From Bacteroidales bacterium UBA3868 (GTDB lineage Bacteria > Bacteroidota > Bacteroidia > Bacteroidales > WCHB1-69): a DNA stretch of 17,499 nt. Shown here piece after piece: positions 1 through 7,595 of this stretch. The notes beneath the pieces were generated by a model. It was not told the origin of the DNA, ran no database searches, and was given only the letters and a program-made list of their open reading frames with translations. The stretch lies in assembly GCA_002392325.1 (NCBI GenBank), contig DGGS01000179.1, forward strand, positions 515 through 18,013, written 5' to 3'. Position 1 is the first letter of the stretch, and every line of letters begins with the position of its first letter. The translations under genes and the position numbers were made by a program.

Positions 1-121
1 TCTTCAACATGAAAATGTTCTGGTGAGCTTCTTCCAACCATTTTTCTCTTTCTTCTCTTGTGGATTTCTTAATGGGTTCCACCATTTTGATTTTCCACGC
101 TTCTGCAAAAGGTAATTCCAT
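1..121 (-). CDS. tnaA: Tryptophanase (tryptophan indole-lyase), N-terminal fragment
   Basis: The reverse strand from the ATG at 119-121 runs open to the window edge for 40 codons, beginning MELPFAEAWKIKMVEP and continuing with KKSTREEREKW. This matches my memory of the N-terminus of Bacteroidales tryptophanases, and the beta-eliminating lyase family in general has a similar opening (PAEPFRIKxVE...RxER). The enzyme is a cytoplasmic PLP-dependent lyase that splits tryptophan into indole, pyruvate and ammonia. The PLP lysine and the rest of the fold lie outside the window, so tyrosine phenol-lyase, a close relative, cannot be excluded. No TAnnTTTG promoter box is visible in the 88 bp upstream, so it may be cotranscribed with the MORN gene or use another promoter type. 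Confidence 0.75.
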   Translation of the reverse strand, partial: MELPFAEAWKIKMVEPIKKSTREEREKWLEEAHQNIFMLK

Positions 122-163
122 AAAATCTATTTATTTTGATTGTTAATTATTATTTTTAGTTTC

Positions 164-190
164 TAAAGTTTGTAAAGTTCGTAAGGTTTG
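164..190. repeat. Three 9-bp imperfect tandem repeats
   Basis: Plus-strand units are TAAAGTTTG, TAAAGTTCG and TAAGGTTTG, each differing from its neighbour at one or two positions. They lie in the 88-bp gap between the MORN-repeat gene and tnaA, 43 bp upstream of the tnaA start. Function is unknown: it could be an operator-like direct repeat, a slipped-strand microsatellite, or part of the tnaA leader. Confidence 0.6.
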
Positions 191-209
191 TGTTTTTAGA
201 AAAAAATGA

Positions 210-806
210 TTATTTCTTCTCGTCGAAGTTCTCTGTGCGTACCAGATTCTCATTCTGATCGTAGAACTTCCACTCGCCTACCCGTTTACCATCCTCGTAA
301 AAACCTGTGTAATAAACGCTTCCATTCTCATGATACACGGTATAGCGACCATTTTCCTTACCGTTCTTGTAGTGTGCCATCGTTTGCACATTGCCGTTCT
401 TATGGTATGCGTACCACAGACCATCTCGTTGGTTCTCAGACAGATTGCCGTCAATGTATTTCTTCTCACCTTCATAAAAGTGGGTTTCGTGCACACGGAC
501 ATCAGTGGGTTGCCCTAAACTATCCTTCTCATAATAGAACACATCACGAGGGGATTCATCCTCATAGGAAACGACCGTTTTCTTGTAATACAAGCTGTCG
601 GCAAACTCGATGGGTGGGAAGACATGCAGTTCTTGCAGGTCCTCTTTGGCAGTTTGGTCATTCTGGTTTGGGGCCTTGTGGCGCATAATGCCCAAAACCA
701 CCAGTGTGGCCACAGCCGCAAGCACCAGAACACCCACTATAATAAGGATTATGTTGCGGGTTTTATGCGAGGTCTTGGTTTCGATATTGTTCAGATTCTC
801 TTCCAT
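210..806 (-). CDS. Membrane-anchored MORN-repeat protein (YwqK-like)
   Basis: This is a 198-residue protein. A short polar N-terminus is followed by one hydrophobic segment (about 18-41) ending in MRHK, suggesting a signal anchor with the rest in the periplasm. Residues about 127-194 hold at least three MORN_2-type repeats of 24 residues: RDGLWYAYHKNGN..., ENGRYTVYHENGS... and RVGEWKFYDQNEN.... Such repeats form beta-hairpin ladders, often at envelopes. Database entries of this type are frequently labelled 'toxin-antitoxin YwqK antitoxin', but no toxin partner is present. The start lies 3 bp after the stop of the OmpH-like gene, so translational coupling is likely, and the two products probably act at the same place. 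Both proteins begin MEEN. The biochemical role is unknown. Confidence 0.8.
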   Translation of the reverse strand: MEENLNNIETKTSHKTRNIILIIVGVLVLAAVATLVVLGIMRHKAPNQNDQTAKEDLQELHVFPPIEFADSLYYKKTVVSYEDESPRDVFYYEKDSLGQPTDVRVHETHFYEGEKKYIDGNLSENQRDGLWYAYHKNGNVQTMAHYKNGKENGRYTVYHENGSVYYTGFYEDGKRVGEWKFYDQNENLVRTENFDEKK

Positions 807-809
807 TGC

Positions 810-1538
810 TTATTTTTTCTTCTTTTTAGCAAAAGGTTTATTAAGTTCCTCCAACACCTGATTGGTGATATCACGAGAGGGATCTGCGCAAATCATAGGA
901 CTGCCACTGCCATAGGTGAAAACATATGAGGCGTTCACTCCGGCATTCACGCGTTTGGTGGCCTCGCGCAAAGAGTCCGCAATCTGCTCCAACGCAGCAG
1001 CATAGCGGGCTTCCAAGGACTCAACAGCTTGGGCATAATCACTTTGAAGTTTCTGACTCTCCTGCTGCAGCGATGCCTCGGCATACTGGGCCTGCTGTGC
1101 GGTCAGTTGTCCGCTCTGCATATTTCGCTGGTAATTAGCCAGTTTGTTCTCCAACGCCTTCTGGCGGTTTTGGAACTGCACCGTCTGGCGCTGTTTCTCC
1201 GCATCAATACTGTCGGTAAGCAAACTCACCATCTCGTATTTCTCATTGATGGTGTCAATGTTCACATACACCACCGAACCATCGCCCTGCTGTTCTGTCG
1301 CGACAATGGGGGCGGCAACCTTATTCTGCTTGTTACCAGCAAAATGCAGTATAAAGAGTGTTATAACCGCCGCCAACAACAGCAAATCGAATATCAAATG
1401 TGCCAAATGGCATTTTTTCTTTTTGTCGCATTCAGGTTTTTCCGCTTCCATGCTGCATGTTTCTGGAGTCTCAACCTGTTTCACTTCCTCTTGAGCCACT
1501 TCGGTGGCCTCATTCATCATTTCGTTGTTTTCTTCCAT
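810..1538 (-). CDS. Membrane-anchored OmpH/Skp-like coiled-coil protein
   Basis: This is a 242-residue protein. The N-terminal 45 residues are acidic and Cys-containing, ending in a DKKKK cluster. They precede one transmembrane helix (about 47-67). The remainder resembles the Skp/OmpH periplasmic chaperone family: a short beta segment (VVYVNIDTINEKY, 89-101), a long Gln/Ala-rich coiled coil (about 108-195), then a returning segment with ASYVFTYGSGSPMICADPSRDIT near the C-terminus, which is characteristic of the family. Classical Skp has a cleaved signal peptide; here a cytoplasmic tail and an uncleaved anchor are predicted, so it would be tethered to the inner membrane. It lies 23 bp after recQ and 3 bp before the MORN gene, and is probably cotranscribed with both. 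A general OM-protein chaperone role is inferred only from fold similarity. Confidence 0.75.
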   Translation of the reverse strand: MEENNEMMNEATEVAQEEVKQVETPETCSMEAEKPECDKKKKCHLAHLIFDLLLLAAVITLFILHFAGNKQNKVAAPIVATEQQGDGSVVYVNIDTINEKYEMVSLLTDSIDAEKQRQTVQFQNRQKALENKLANYQRNMQSGQLTAQQAQYAEASLQQESQKLQSDYAQAVESLEARYAAALEQIADSLREATKRVNAGVNASYVFTYGSGSPMICADPSRDITNQVLEELNKPFAKKKKK

Positions 1539-1561
1539 ATTTTACTATAATTCAATAATTC

Positions 1562-3766
1562 CTAATTTCCCACATCAGAGAGATATTTGATTCTCATGAT
1601 GCGGATTTCTTCCATCGTATATTCATCTTCGCCCAATTCCCTCAACGCATCCTCCACGGAATCCGATTCGGCGGTCGCAAAGTAGTCCAGAATCTCCTCC
1701 TGATGATAAATCTCTATTTCCTCGTTGATATAATAGGTGATGTCAATTTTCGTACCCGAGGAGACAATCATCTCGATTTCGGTCAGAAGTTCATTCATAT
1801 CCAGACCTTTGGCGCGGGCGATGTCCTCAAAACTCAATTTCCGGTCAATGCTTTGGATGATGAAAACTTTTATGGCGGATTTCTTCACCACGGAACGCAC
1901 GACAAAGTCTTGCGGACGCTCAATCTCGTTCTCCTCCACATAATTCTTGATCAGCTCGATAAAGCGTTTGCCGTACTTTTGTGCCTTGCCCACTCCCACT
2001 CCGGCGATATGCGTCATCTCCTCGATGGTAATCGGATACTGGATACACATATCCTCCAGTGAGGGGTCTTGGAAAATCACGAAGGGAGGGATATTCTCCT
2101 CTTTGGAGATATTCTTTCTGAGGTCTTTCAGCAAACTGAAAAGCGTGGTGTCGAACGCCTCTTCCATATTGCCGGCAACACTGCTTTCCATCACCTCATC
2201 CTCGTCCTCATCCTTTTCCGTAACCGGCTTAATGGTCTGAATGGAATAAGGATTCACCATATATTTCTCACCTTTGGGTGTTATTTTCAGCAACCCGTAA
2301 TTCTCCACATCCTTGACTATCAGATTGTCGAAGATGGCGAGTCGGATGATATTGGACCAGAACTTGGCGTCGTATTCGGAACCCTCACCGAACTGTTTGA
2401 GTTTATTGTGTTTAAACTTAACGATTGAGGTCGTTTTATTGCCTGTGATGATATCCACAATCTGTTCTTCCTTAAACTGCTGTTTCACTGTCTGAATCAC
2501 TTCAAGGGCAAGCAGAATCTGGTCGGAGGCGTTCATTTTCGGTTTGGGGTGATTGCAGTTATCGCAATTATGGCAGTTCTCCTCCCCGTAATCCTCTCCG
2601 AAATAGTGCAGCAGGTGCTTGCGGCGGCAACTGGTGGACTCAGCGTAAGATGCGGTTTCCGCCAGCAGTTCCTTGACGATCTCCTGCTCAGCCACGGACT
2701 TTTTGGTGGAGAATTTCTCCAGCTTGTGCAAGTCCTTATAATCGTAAAAGGCAATACAGATGCCTTCTCCGTCATCACGGCCGGCGCGACCAGTTTCCTG
2801 ATAATAACCCTCCAAACTCTTGGGCATGTCATAGTGGATCACATAGCGCACATCCGGTTTGTCGATACCCATGCCAAACGCAATCGTGGCCACAATCACA
2901 TCGGCTTTTTCCATCAGGAAATCATCCTGGTTTTGGACACGGGTTTTGGAGTCCAATCCAGCGTGATACGGCAGGGCACGGATCTTATTCACTTGCAGGA
3001 AAGTAGCCAATTCTTCCACCTTCTTACGGCTCAAACAATAGATGATTCCGGATTTGCCTGGATGGTTCTTGATAAACTTAACCACTTCCTTATCCACATC
3101 TTTGGTCTTCTCCCGAATCTCATAATACAGGTTGGGGCGGTTGAAAGAAGAAATGAAAACTTCCGCTTTCTCCATTCCCAGATTTTTCTGGATATCACTT
3201 TGGACCTTCGGCGTGGCGGTAGCGGTCAGGGCTATTACGGGCACCTTTTGGCCTATTTTTTCGATAATGGCACGGATGCGACGGTACTCCGGACGGAAGT
3301 CATGACCCCATTCGGAGATACAATGCGCTTCATCAATAGCATAAAAAGAGATGTTCACATCTTGGAAGAACTGCACATTTTCCTCTTTGGTCAGCGACTC
3401 CGGCGCCACATAGAGCAATTTGGTTTTCCCAGACAACAAATCCTGCTTCACCTCATTGATTTCCTGCTTGGTCAGAGAGGAATTCAAGAAATGGGCGATT
3501 CCGTTGTCAGCGCCAAAACCTCTTATGGCGTCCACTTGGTTCTTCATCAAAGCAATCAGCGGGGAGATGATGATAGCGGTACCCTCCTTCATCATGGCAG
3601 GAAGCTGGTAACACATGGACTTGCCACCGCCTGTGGGCATGATCACAAAACAATCCTTCCCCTTCAGCAGCGCTTTCACAACTTTCAACTGGTCACCTTT
3701 GAACTTATCGAAACCGAAAACGGTTTTTAGCGTTTGATGTATCTCCTTATCCGTAAAATTTTTCAT
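1562..3766 (-). CDS. recQ: ATP-dependent DNA helicase RecQ (long Bacteroidota form)
   Basis: This 734-residue 3'-5' DNA helicase acts in recombination and replication-fork repair. With the ATG start, Walker A is MPTGGGKS (43-50), the DEAH box is 145-148, motif III is LTATATP, and motif VI is YYQETGRAGRDDGEG (321-335). The zinc site is formed by C380, C398, C401 and C404. A winged-helix domain follows, then an acidic linker (EKDEDEDE, 517-524), an HRDC domain (about 540-612) and a C-terminal extension (about 615-734) resembling the helix-turn-helix found at the end of long RecQs. E. coli RecQ is about 610 residues. The reading frame can be extended by two codons to a TTG at 3772, but the ATG at 3766 is the more ordinary start. 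A TAnnTTTG box lies upstream at 3840-3847. Confidence 0.96.
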   Translation of the reverse strand: MKNFTDKEIHQTLKTVFGFDKFKGDQLKVVKALLKGKDCFVIMPTGGGKSMCYQLPAMMKEGTAIIISPLIALMKNQVDAIRGFGADNGIAHFLNSSLTKQEINEVKQDLLSGKTKLLYVAPESLTKEENVQFFQDVNISFYAIDEAHCISEWGHDFRPEYRRIRAIIEKIGQKVPVIALTATATPKVQSDIQKNLGMEKAEVFISSFNRPNLYYEIREKTKDVDKEVVKFIKNHPGKSGIIYCLSRKKVEELATFLQVNKIRALPYHAGLDSKTRVQNQDDFLMEKADVIVATIAFGMGIDKPDVRYVIHYDMPKSLEGYYQETGRAGRDDGEGICIAFYDYKDLHKLEKFSTKKSVAEQEIVKELLAETASYAESTSCRRKHLLHYFGEDYGEENCHNCDNCNHPKPKMNASDQILLALEVIQTVKQQFKEEQIVDIITGNKTTSIVKFKHNKLKQFGEGSEYDAKFWSNIIRLAIFDNLIVKDVENYGLLKITPKGEKYMVNPYSIQTIKPVTEKDEDEDEVMESSVAGNMEEAFDTTLFSLLKDLRKNISKEENIPPFVIFQDPSLEDMCIQYPITIEEMTHIAGVGVGKAQKYGKRFIELIKNYVEENEIERPQDFVVRSVVKKSAIKVFIIQSIDRKLSFEDIARAKGLDMNELLTEIEMIVSSGTKIDITYYINEEIEIYHQEEILDYFATAESDSVEDALRELGEDEYTMEEIRIMRIKYLSDVGN

Positions 3767-3839
3767 TCGCAATAAAGTGTTTTATTAATCAGGTTATCGT
3801 TAGAAAATCAAGGATTTTTATCGTACTTCAATCAAGAAA

Positions 3840-3847
3840 CAAAAATA
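3840..3847 (-). promoter_or_regulatory. Candidate Bacteroidota -7 box for recQ
   Basis: On the minus strand the sequence reads TATTTTTG, matching the Bacteroidota -7 consensus TAnnTTTG. It lies about 74 bp upstream of the recQ ATG, in the 133-bp gap after hldD. No convincing -33 TTG element is placed at the usual spacing. The surrounding DNA is strongly A+T-rich, so a chance match is possible. Confidence 0.4.
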
Positions 3848-3887
3848 ACAAAATTTTAATGTAAAACCCTTATTTTATTGAAGAATT

Positions 3888-3899
3888 AAAAAAAAAAAA
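3888..3899. repeat. 12-base A homopolymer directly after hldD
   Basis: There is a run of 12 A on the plus strand, read as T on the hldD coding strand, immediately following the hldD TAA stop. No stem is visible in front of it, so it is not a standard intrinsic terminator. It could help transcription pausing, and it is a possible slippage site without coding consequence. Confidence 0.6.
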
Positions 3900-4865
3900 T
3901 TAATAAGTTTTGTCTTTCATCAAATAACCACGCACATAAGATTTTACGCCATTTTCAAGCGAATAAAATCCGCGCTTGTAGTTGACCGAACGCATTTTTC
4001 GCATCGTTGCTTCCGTAAAATATTGGTACTTATCGCGTATATCTTGTGGCATATCCACGAATTCAATTTCTGGTTCCAGGCCCATGGCCTTGAAGGTGGA
4101 TTCGGCCAGAGAGAGGAAGGAACGGGCATTGCCGGTTCCCAAATTATAGATGCCGTTGGCAGGATGGTGCGTCATGAACCAATAGAGGACCCGAACCACA
4201 TCTTTCACATAAACGAAATCGCGCAATTGTTGCCCATCGGCAAAATCCGGCCGATGGGAGCGGAAAAGACGGACGATGCCGGTTTCTTTGATCTGGTTAA
4301 AGGAATGGAAAATAACGGAAGCCATCCGTCCCTTATGATACTCATTGGGACCATACACATTGAAGAATTTGAAACCGTACCAATATGGAGGGGCGACCGC
4401 CTGCTTCTGTATCCATTTGTCTATCTCGTTTTTGGAACGGCCGTATGGGTTCAGGGGTTGCAAGTCATAGGCCAGTTTCTCATCATCCACATAGCCCAAA
4501 CTGCCGTCGCCGTATGTGGCGGCGGAAGAGGCGTAGAGCAAGGGTATCCCATAACGCGCGGCCAGCGTCCATATACGCTGAGTGTAATACACATTCAGCG
4601 TTTCGAACACGCTGTAATCAAATTCCGTGGTATCCGTACGCGCGCCAAGATGGATAATACAATCCACTTTGCTGATGTTTTTTTCCGCCCAGGCGAAAAA
4701 ATCATCACGCTGGATTTTGTCCATATACCGTTTGCCTTCCCAATTGCGGCGTTTGGCTTCCTTGGTGAAATCATCCACCAAGATGAGATCGTCATGTCCC
4801 ATCTCATTGAGTTTGGCCGCCATACAGCTGCCTATAAAACCGGCAGCACCTGTTACTACTATCAT
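3900..4865 (-). CDS. hldD: ADP-L-glycero-D-manno-heptose 6-epimerase
   Basis: This 321-residue short-chain dehydrogenase-type epimerase converts ADP-D-glycero- to ADP-L-glycero-D-manno-heptose for the LPS inner core in the cytoplasm. The Rossmann motif is GAAGFIGS (6-13). The catalytic YxxxK is Y141-G-R-S-K145. The second base K178 lies in FKFFNVYGPNEYHKGRMAS, an arrangement specific to HldD. A frame extension to an upstream ATG at 4922 would add 19 residues before the Rossmann strand and would run through the terminator hairpin, so the start MIVVTGAAGF at 4865 is preferred. The gene follows porN on the same strand but is separated from it by a terminator and a TACCTTTG promoter box, giving a very short leader. 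It suggests this organism makes heptose-containing LPS. Confidence 0.93.
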   Translation of the reverse strand: MIVVTGAAGFIGSCMAAKLNEMGHDDLILVDDFTKEAKRRNWEGKRYMDKIQRDDFFAWAEKNISKVDCIIHLGARTDTTEFDYSVFETLNVYYTQRIWTLAARYGIPLLYASSAATYGDGSLGYVDDEKLAYDLQPLNPYGRSKNEIDKWIQKQAVAPPYWYGFKFFNVYGPNEYHKGRMASVIFHSFNQIKETGIVRLFRSHRPDFADGQQLRDFVYVKDVVRVLYWFMTHHPANGIYNLGTGNARSFLSLAESTFKAMGLEPEIEFVDMPQDIRDKYQYFTEATMRKMRSVNYKRGFYSLENGVKSYVRGYLMKDKTY

Positions 4866-4882
4866 CGTTTTTAGATTTTTTG

Positions 4883-4890
4883 CAAAGGTA
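4883..4890 (-). promoter_or_regulatory. Candidate -7 box for hldD, abutting the por terminator
   Basis: The minus strand reads TACCTTTG followed by C, a clear match to TAnnTTTG. It sits directly at the end of the U-tract of the upstream terminator and only 18 bp before the hldD ATG. A transcript starting about 7 nt downstream of it would have a leader of roughly 10 nt. The -33 region would fall inside the terminator stem, where no TTG is evident. Confidence 0.5.
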
Positions 4891-4922
4891 AACAAAAACG
4901 GGCACCGATTGGTGCCCGTCAT
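4890..4922 (-). terminator. Rho-independent terminator of the por operon
   Basis: A perfect 9-bp stem (4898-4906 with 4911-4919, arm ACGGGCACC on the plus strand) closes a 4-nt loop at 4907-4910. On the minus strand it is followed by TTTTGTTT. It lies about 30 bp after the porN stop and before hldD. Downstream of the stem on the plus strand there is also a T-run, so it might terminate in both directions, although no plus-strand gene is seen here. Confidence 0.88.
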
Positions 4923-4951
4923 GTTTTTTTATTATGAAAAAGTTTGTTTGC

Positions 4952-5893
4952 TTAAAATTCCCAGAGGTCGCTTTCCAAAGTACGCAACTGGTCAGTAATA
5001 CGTTCCGACTCAATTCTCTGGTCGCGTGAATTGGCAATGTAATCAGCGATATCACGATCATACACATTAGCTTCTTTGTAGATGTAACTCGTGAAATCAC
5101 GCTTCCATGTGATCAAATCATCGAAAGAAAGACGCTGGGCATTGTTCTTCACATTGAACACCTCCTGTTTTGCCAGGAAAGGTCTGAGTTCAGGATAATA
5201 GATATAGCCCACTCTCTTCTTCATCATGGTTCCTCTCACATCATTATCGTCCGATTCGCCGCCTTCACTGTCATAATCGTATGAGGTGCTGGCACGCTCG
5301 TGCTCGATGATGGGTTCGATTTCCAGAATCTGGACATAGAATCGGGAAGTTTGTTTGTCGAAATACCAGATTTCCTTTACATTATAAGAGATAATCTGTT
5401 TGGGTTCATATTCGACAACCAACTCTTTCATACCGATTTCCTCGCCTGTTTCCAAATCGATTTCAGGAATCTGGGAGATTTCGGACAGGTTGCCCCTAAG
5501 GTCTTCGCGTGAGGTGGGCATTGTGCACATCTCATCCGCATAGACAGGAAGCACACCATCGGTCTTGTCGGGATTTGCCATATCAATGGCATCGAAGATG
5601 GTTTGAGCCAAACTTCTCCAAGTGCCCTTCGTTTCAGAGGGGAAATAGAGCGGGTGGTTCACCTTCTCGCGCAAGTCGATCGTTCTCCAGACCGTGTAGT
5701 AGTACATCACATCGGCCTGACGAATGGGAGCATACGCGACAGGATCGGAGAATTCGCCCACATCCACTTGTTCCCATGCAAATTCAGCAGGTTTGCGGAC
5801 CGGTTGGTCCATCGTGCTACCGTATTCGTCATCTTGTGCGAAAACGAAAGTGGCGGCAAGTAAACCTAATAACAATAAACCAAACTTTTTCAT
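4952..5893 (-). CDS. porN: Type IX secretion protein PorN/GldN
   Basis: This is a 313-residue periplasmic component of the type IX secretion/gliding machine. In Porphyromonas, PorN forms large rings with the PorK lipoprotein under the outer membrane and contacts PorM. A signal peptide (MKKFGLLLLGLLAATFVFAQ) predicts cleavage near residue 19-20. The family core is visible as ADVMYYYTVWRTIDLREKVN followed by HPLYFP (60-85), then IWYFDKQTSRFYVQILEIEP (175-194) and a GYIYYPELRPFL segment (229-240). An acidic, low-complexity insert (DSEGGESDDND, 208-218) lies between them. It is the last gene of porP-K-L-M-N, 23 bp after porM, and is followed by a strong terminator. Confidence 0.93.
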   Translation of the reverse strand: MKKFGLLLLGLLAATFVFAQDDEYGSTMDQPVRKPAEFAWEQVDVGEFSDPVAYAPIRQADVMYYYTVWRTIDLREKVNHPLYFPSETKGTWRSLAQTIFDAIDMANPDKTDGVLPVYADEMCTMPTSREDLRGNLSEISQIPEIDLETGEEIGMKELVVEYEPKQIISYNVKEIWYFDKQTSRFYVQILEIEPIIEHERASTSYDYDSEGGESDDNDVRGTMMKKRVGYIYYPELRPFLAKQEVFNVKNNAQRLSFDDLITWKRDFTSYIYKEANVYDRDIADYIANSRDQRIESERITDQLRTLESDLWEF

Positions 5894-5916
5894 AATAAAT
5901 TTATTTTTTTAATTGA

Positions 5917-7548
5917 TTATCGGATACGAACAGAAAATTCGTCCAATGTACGAGCACCAGCTTCAGAGGATGCTTTAATATCAGTGAAGTAGATGACCGT
6001 ATTGGCCGGAGCTTTCTGCAATTTAGCCTTGACAGCTTCGGAGAGAGCACCGCCTTGGCAAGCCATAGCGGGATCTTCCATACCCTTGCTGACGAAAATC
6101 ACGCGGAAGGAGGTTACGCTCCATTTCAAGTCATAGACAAAGTCCTCGCCCATAGTGGCACGGATGACGGGGTTGGCCATCAACTCGCCCTTGGCGTGTT
6201 TGCCACCACGAATACCAGCACCCAACACGGCGCGCGGGTTCGGAACCTTCTTCACACGGAATGTGGTAGCACCCATGTTCTTGGTGCCATCGCCCACTCT
6301 GGCAGATACTGTGGCATTCACAGTTTTGCCAATCATACTAGCGGGAACGGAAACATTGTATTTGCCTGCACCCAAACTGGAAACATTACAACCAGGGAAT
6401 GAAATGCTCAACTTGCCAGGATCAACCGGACCGGATACGGAAACCGGGTTGGCGATACCCGCATAGAGGACATTCATCTTGTCAGCTGCAATGGTAGCGG
6501 AAGGTTTCAGCACCGTATATTTGTCAGCGAAACCGTAGTATTTGTCTTCACCATTCGGAGCCTTGACCTTGATCAAACCAGCATATCTTTGGTCTCCAAT
6601 GCCACCGGTACCGAGTTTCAGTTTCACGACACCGTTTTCACCTTCAAGTTTGGTGGCACCAGCCAATCCGGCTTCGGTCAGCGTATCGGCGCCCATCTTG
6701 TAATAAACCTCAGGAGTGGATTTGGTGTCGTAAGCAGCCACGATGATGTCTGCCTCGTAGCTGTCACCGGAGAACACCATCTGGGATTTCGGGATAGCAC
6801 GGCCTTCCACATGGTCGAACTTGAAGTCATCGGCGCTGATGGAAGCTTTCAGGTAGTTGAGCATCAAGGATTCCGCATTGCGAACCTCACCAACCTCCTT
6901 GTTCAGCAAAGTAACTGCTGCGGCGGCAATGATATGGTCGAAATTGTGTTCCTCCCAACTCTGCTCGAAACCGTCTTTCTTGAATTTGGCATCAACATCC
7001 AAACCAAAGGCCTTCGAAAGTCGCTCGCGGTCAGCAGGTTTGGCAAGTTTCAGAATATTTGACTTAAACGCTTTAATTTTTTGTTTAAGTTCTTTAGCGT
7101 GACCTTTATTGATCATGTAATCAGTTGGTTTGTCGAAGTTTTCCTTGGCCTTCATGGTCGCCACTGTAGTGGGTGCCATAATTTTCTTGCCATCAGGAGT
7201 CTTGGTTTCTGCCATTGTATCACCGTCAACATACATGATGAGGTCTTTCTTAAGCTTTTCGATGTATTTTACCATCTCATTCGTCTCCTTACGGAGTTGT
7301 TTAGCGTTGGTATATGCATCGTGAATCTTGGCTTCGCCAAGGAGAAGTTTTTGTTGTTCAAACCAGTTATAATCGTTTTGGTTCTGAGAAGTCGCATTAC
7401 GCGTGGAAGTCTGCAAGGTATCATCTACCACAACGAAGGCGTTCAGAATATCTGCTGACACGTTCAACGCCAACATAGCGGTGTAAACCAGATACATCAT
7501 CTGAATCATTTTCTGTCTCGGGGTCTCCGGACAATTTGTTGCACCCAT
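5917..7548 (-). CDS. porM: Type IX secretion motor protein PorM/GldM
   Basis: This 543-residue protein has a single N-terminal transmembrane helix and a long periplasmic part. With PorL it forms the proton-driven rotary motor that powers type IX secretion and, in gliders, adhesin movement. The N-terminus ETPRQKMIQMMYLVYTAMLA is the family hallmark; R11 aligns with the conserved Arg near the membrane edge (R9 of Flavobacterium GldM). The periplasmic region (about 36-543) should fold into helical D1 followed by beta-rich D2-D4 domains. C-terminal features include VKKVPNPRAVLGAGIRGGKH. The length is close to the roughly 515-residue characterised homologues. It sits 47 bp after porL and 23 bp before porN. 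Confidence 0.95.
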   Translation of the reverse strand: MGATNCPETPRQKMIQMMYLVYTAMLALNVSADILNAFVVVDDTLQTSTRNATSQNQNDYNWFEQQKLLLGEAKIHDAYTNAKQLRKETNEMVKYIEKLKKDLIMYVDGDTMAETKTPDGKKIMAPTTVATMKAKENFDKPTDYMINKGHAKELKQKIKAFKSNILKLAKPADRERLSKAFGLDVDAKFKKDGFEQSWEEHNFDHIIAAAAVTLLNKEVGEVRNAESLMLNYLKASISADDFKFDHVEGRAIPKSQMVFSGDSYEADIIVAAYDTKSTPEVYYKMGADTLTEAGLAGATKLEGENGVVKLKLGTGGIGDQRYAGLIKVKAPNGEDKYYGFADKYTVLKPSATIAADKMNVLYAGIANPVSVSGPVDPGKLSISFPGCNVSSLGAGKYNVSVPASMIGKTVNATVSARVGDGTKNMGATTFRVKKVPNPRAVLGAGIRGGKHAKGELMANPVIRATMGEDFVYDLKWSVTSFRVIFVSKGMEDPAMACQGGALSEAVKAKLQKAPANTVIYFTDIKASSEAGARTLDEFSVRIR

Positions 7549-7595
7549 TTTCTAAAATGTTTTAGTTAAAATTAGTGAAAAAAGAATGATTGAGA

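Noticed and set aside
210..806. Toxin-antitoxin module suggested by the YwqK-type label
   Set aside because: The label comes from annotation of MORN-like repeats. There is no small toxin gene beside it, and the protein has a membrane anchor.
2549..3730. 393-codon open frame on the plus strand opposite recQ
   Set aside because: It lies fully antisense to a clear RecQ with all helicase motifs, its translation shows no domain or signal, and there is no promoter or leader for it. It is a codon-bias shadow.
3767..3772. TTG start for recQ two codons upstream
   Set aside because: The ATG at 3766 is in frame, ordinary and gives the expected N-terminus; nothing favours the rarer TTG codon.
4023..4874. 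283-codon plus-strand open frame opposite hldD
   Set aside because: It is antisense to hldD, which has intact Rossmann and catalytic motifs. It shows no independent support.
4866..4922. N-terminal extension of HldD to an ATG at 4922
   Set aside because: It would place 19 non-family residues before the Rossmann strand and translate the terminator stem. The -7 box at 4883-4890 would lie inside the gene.
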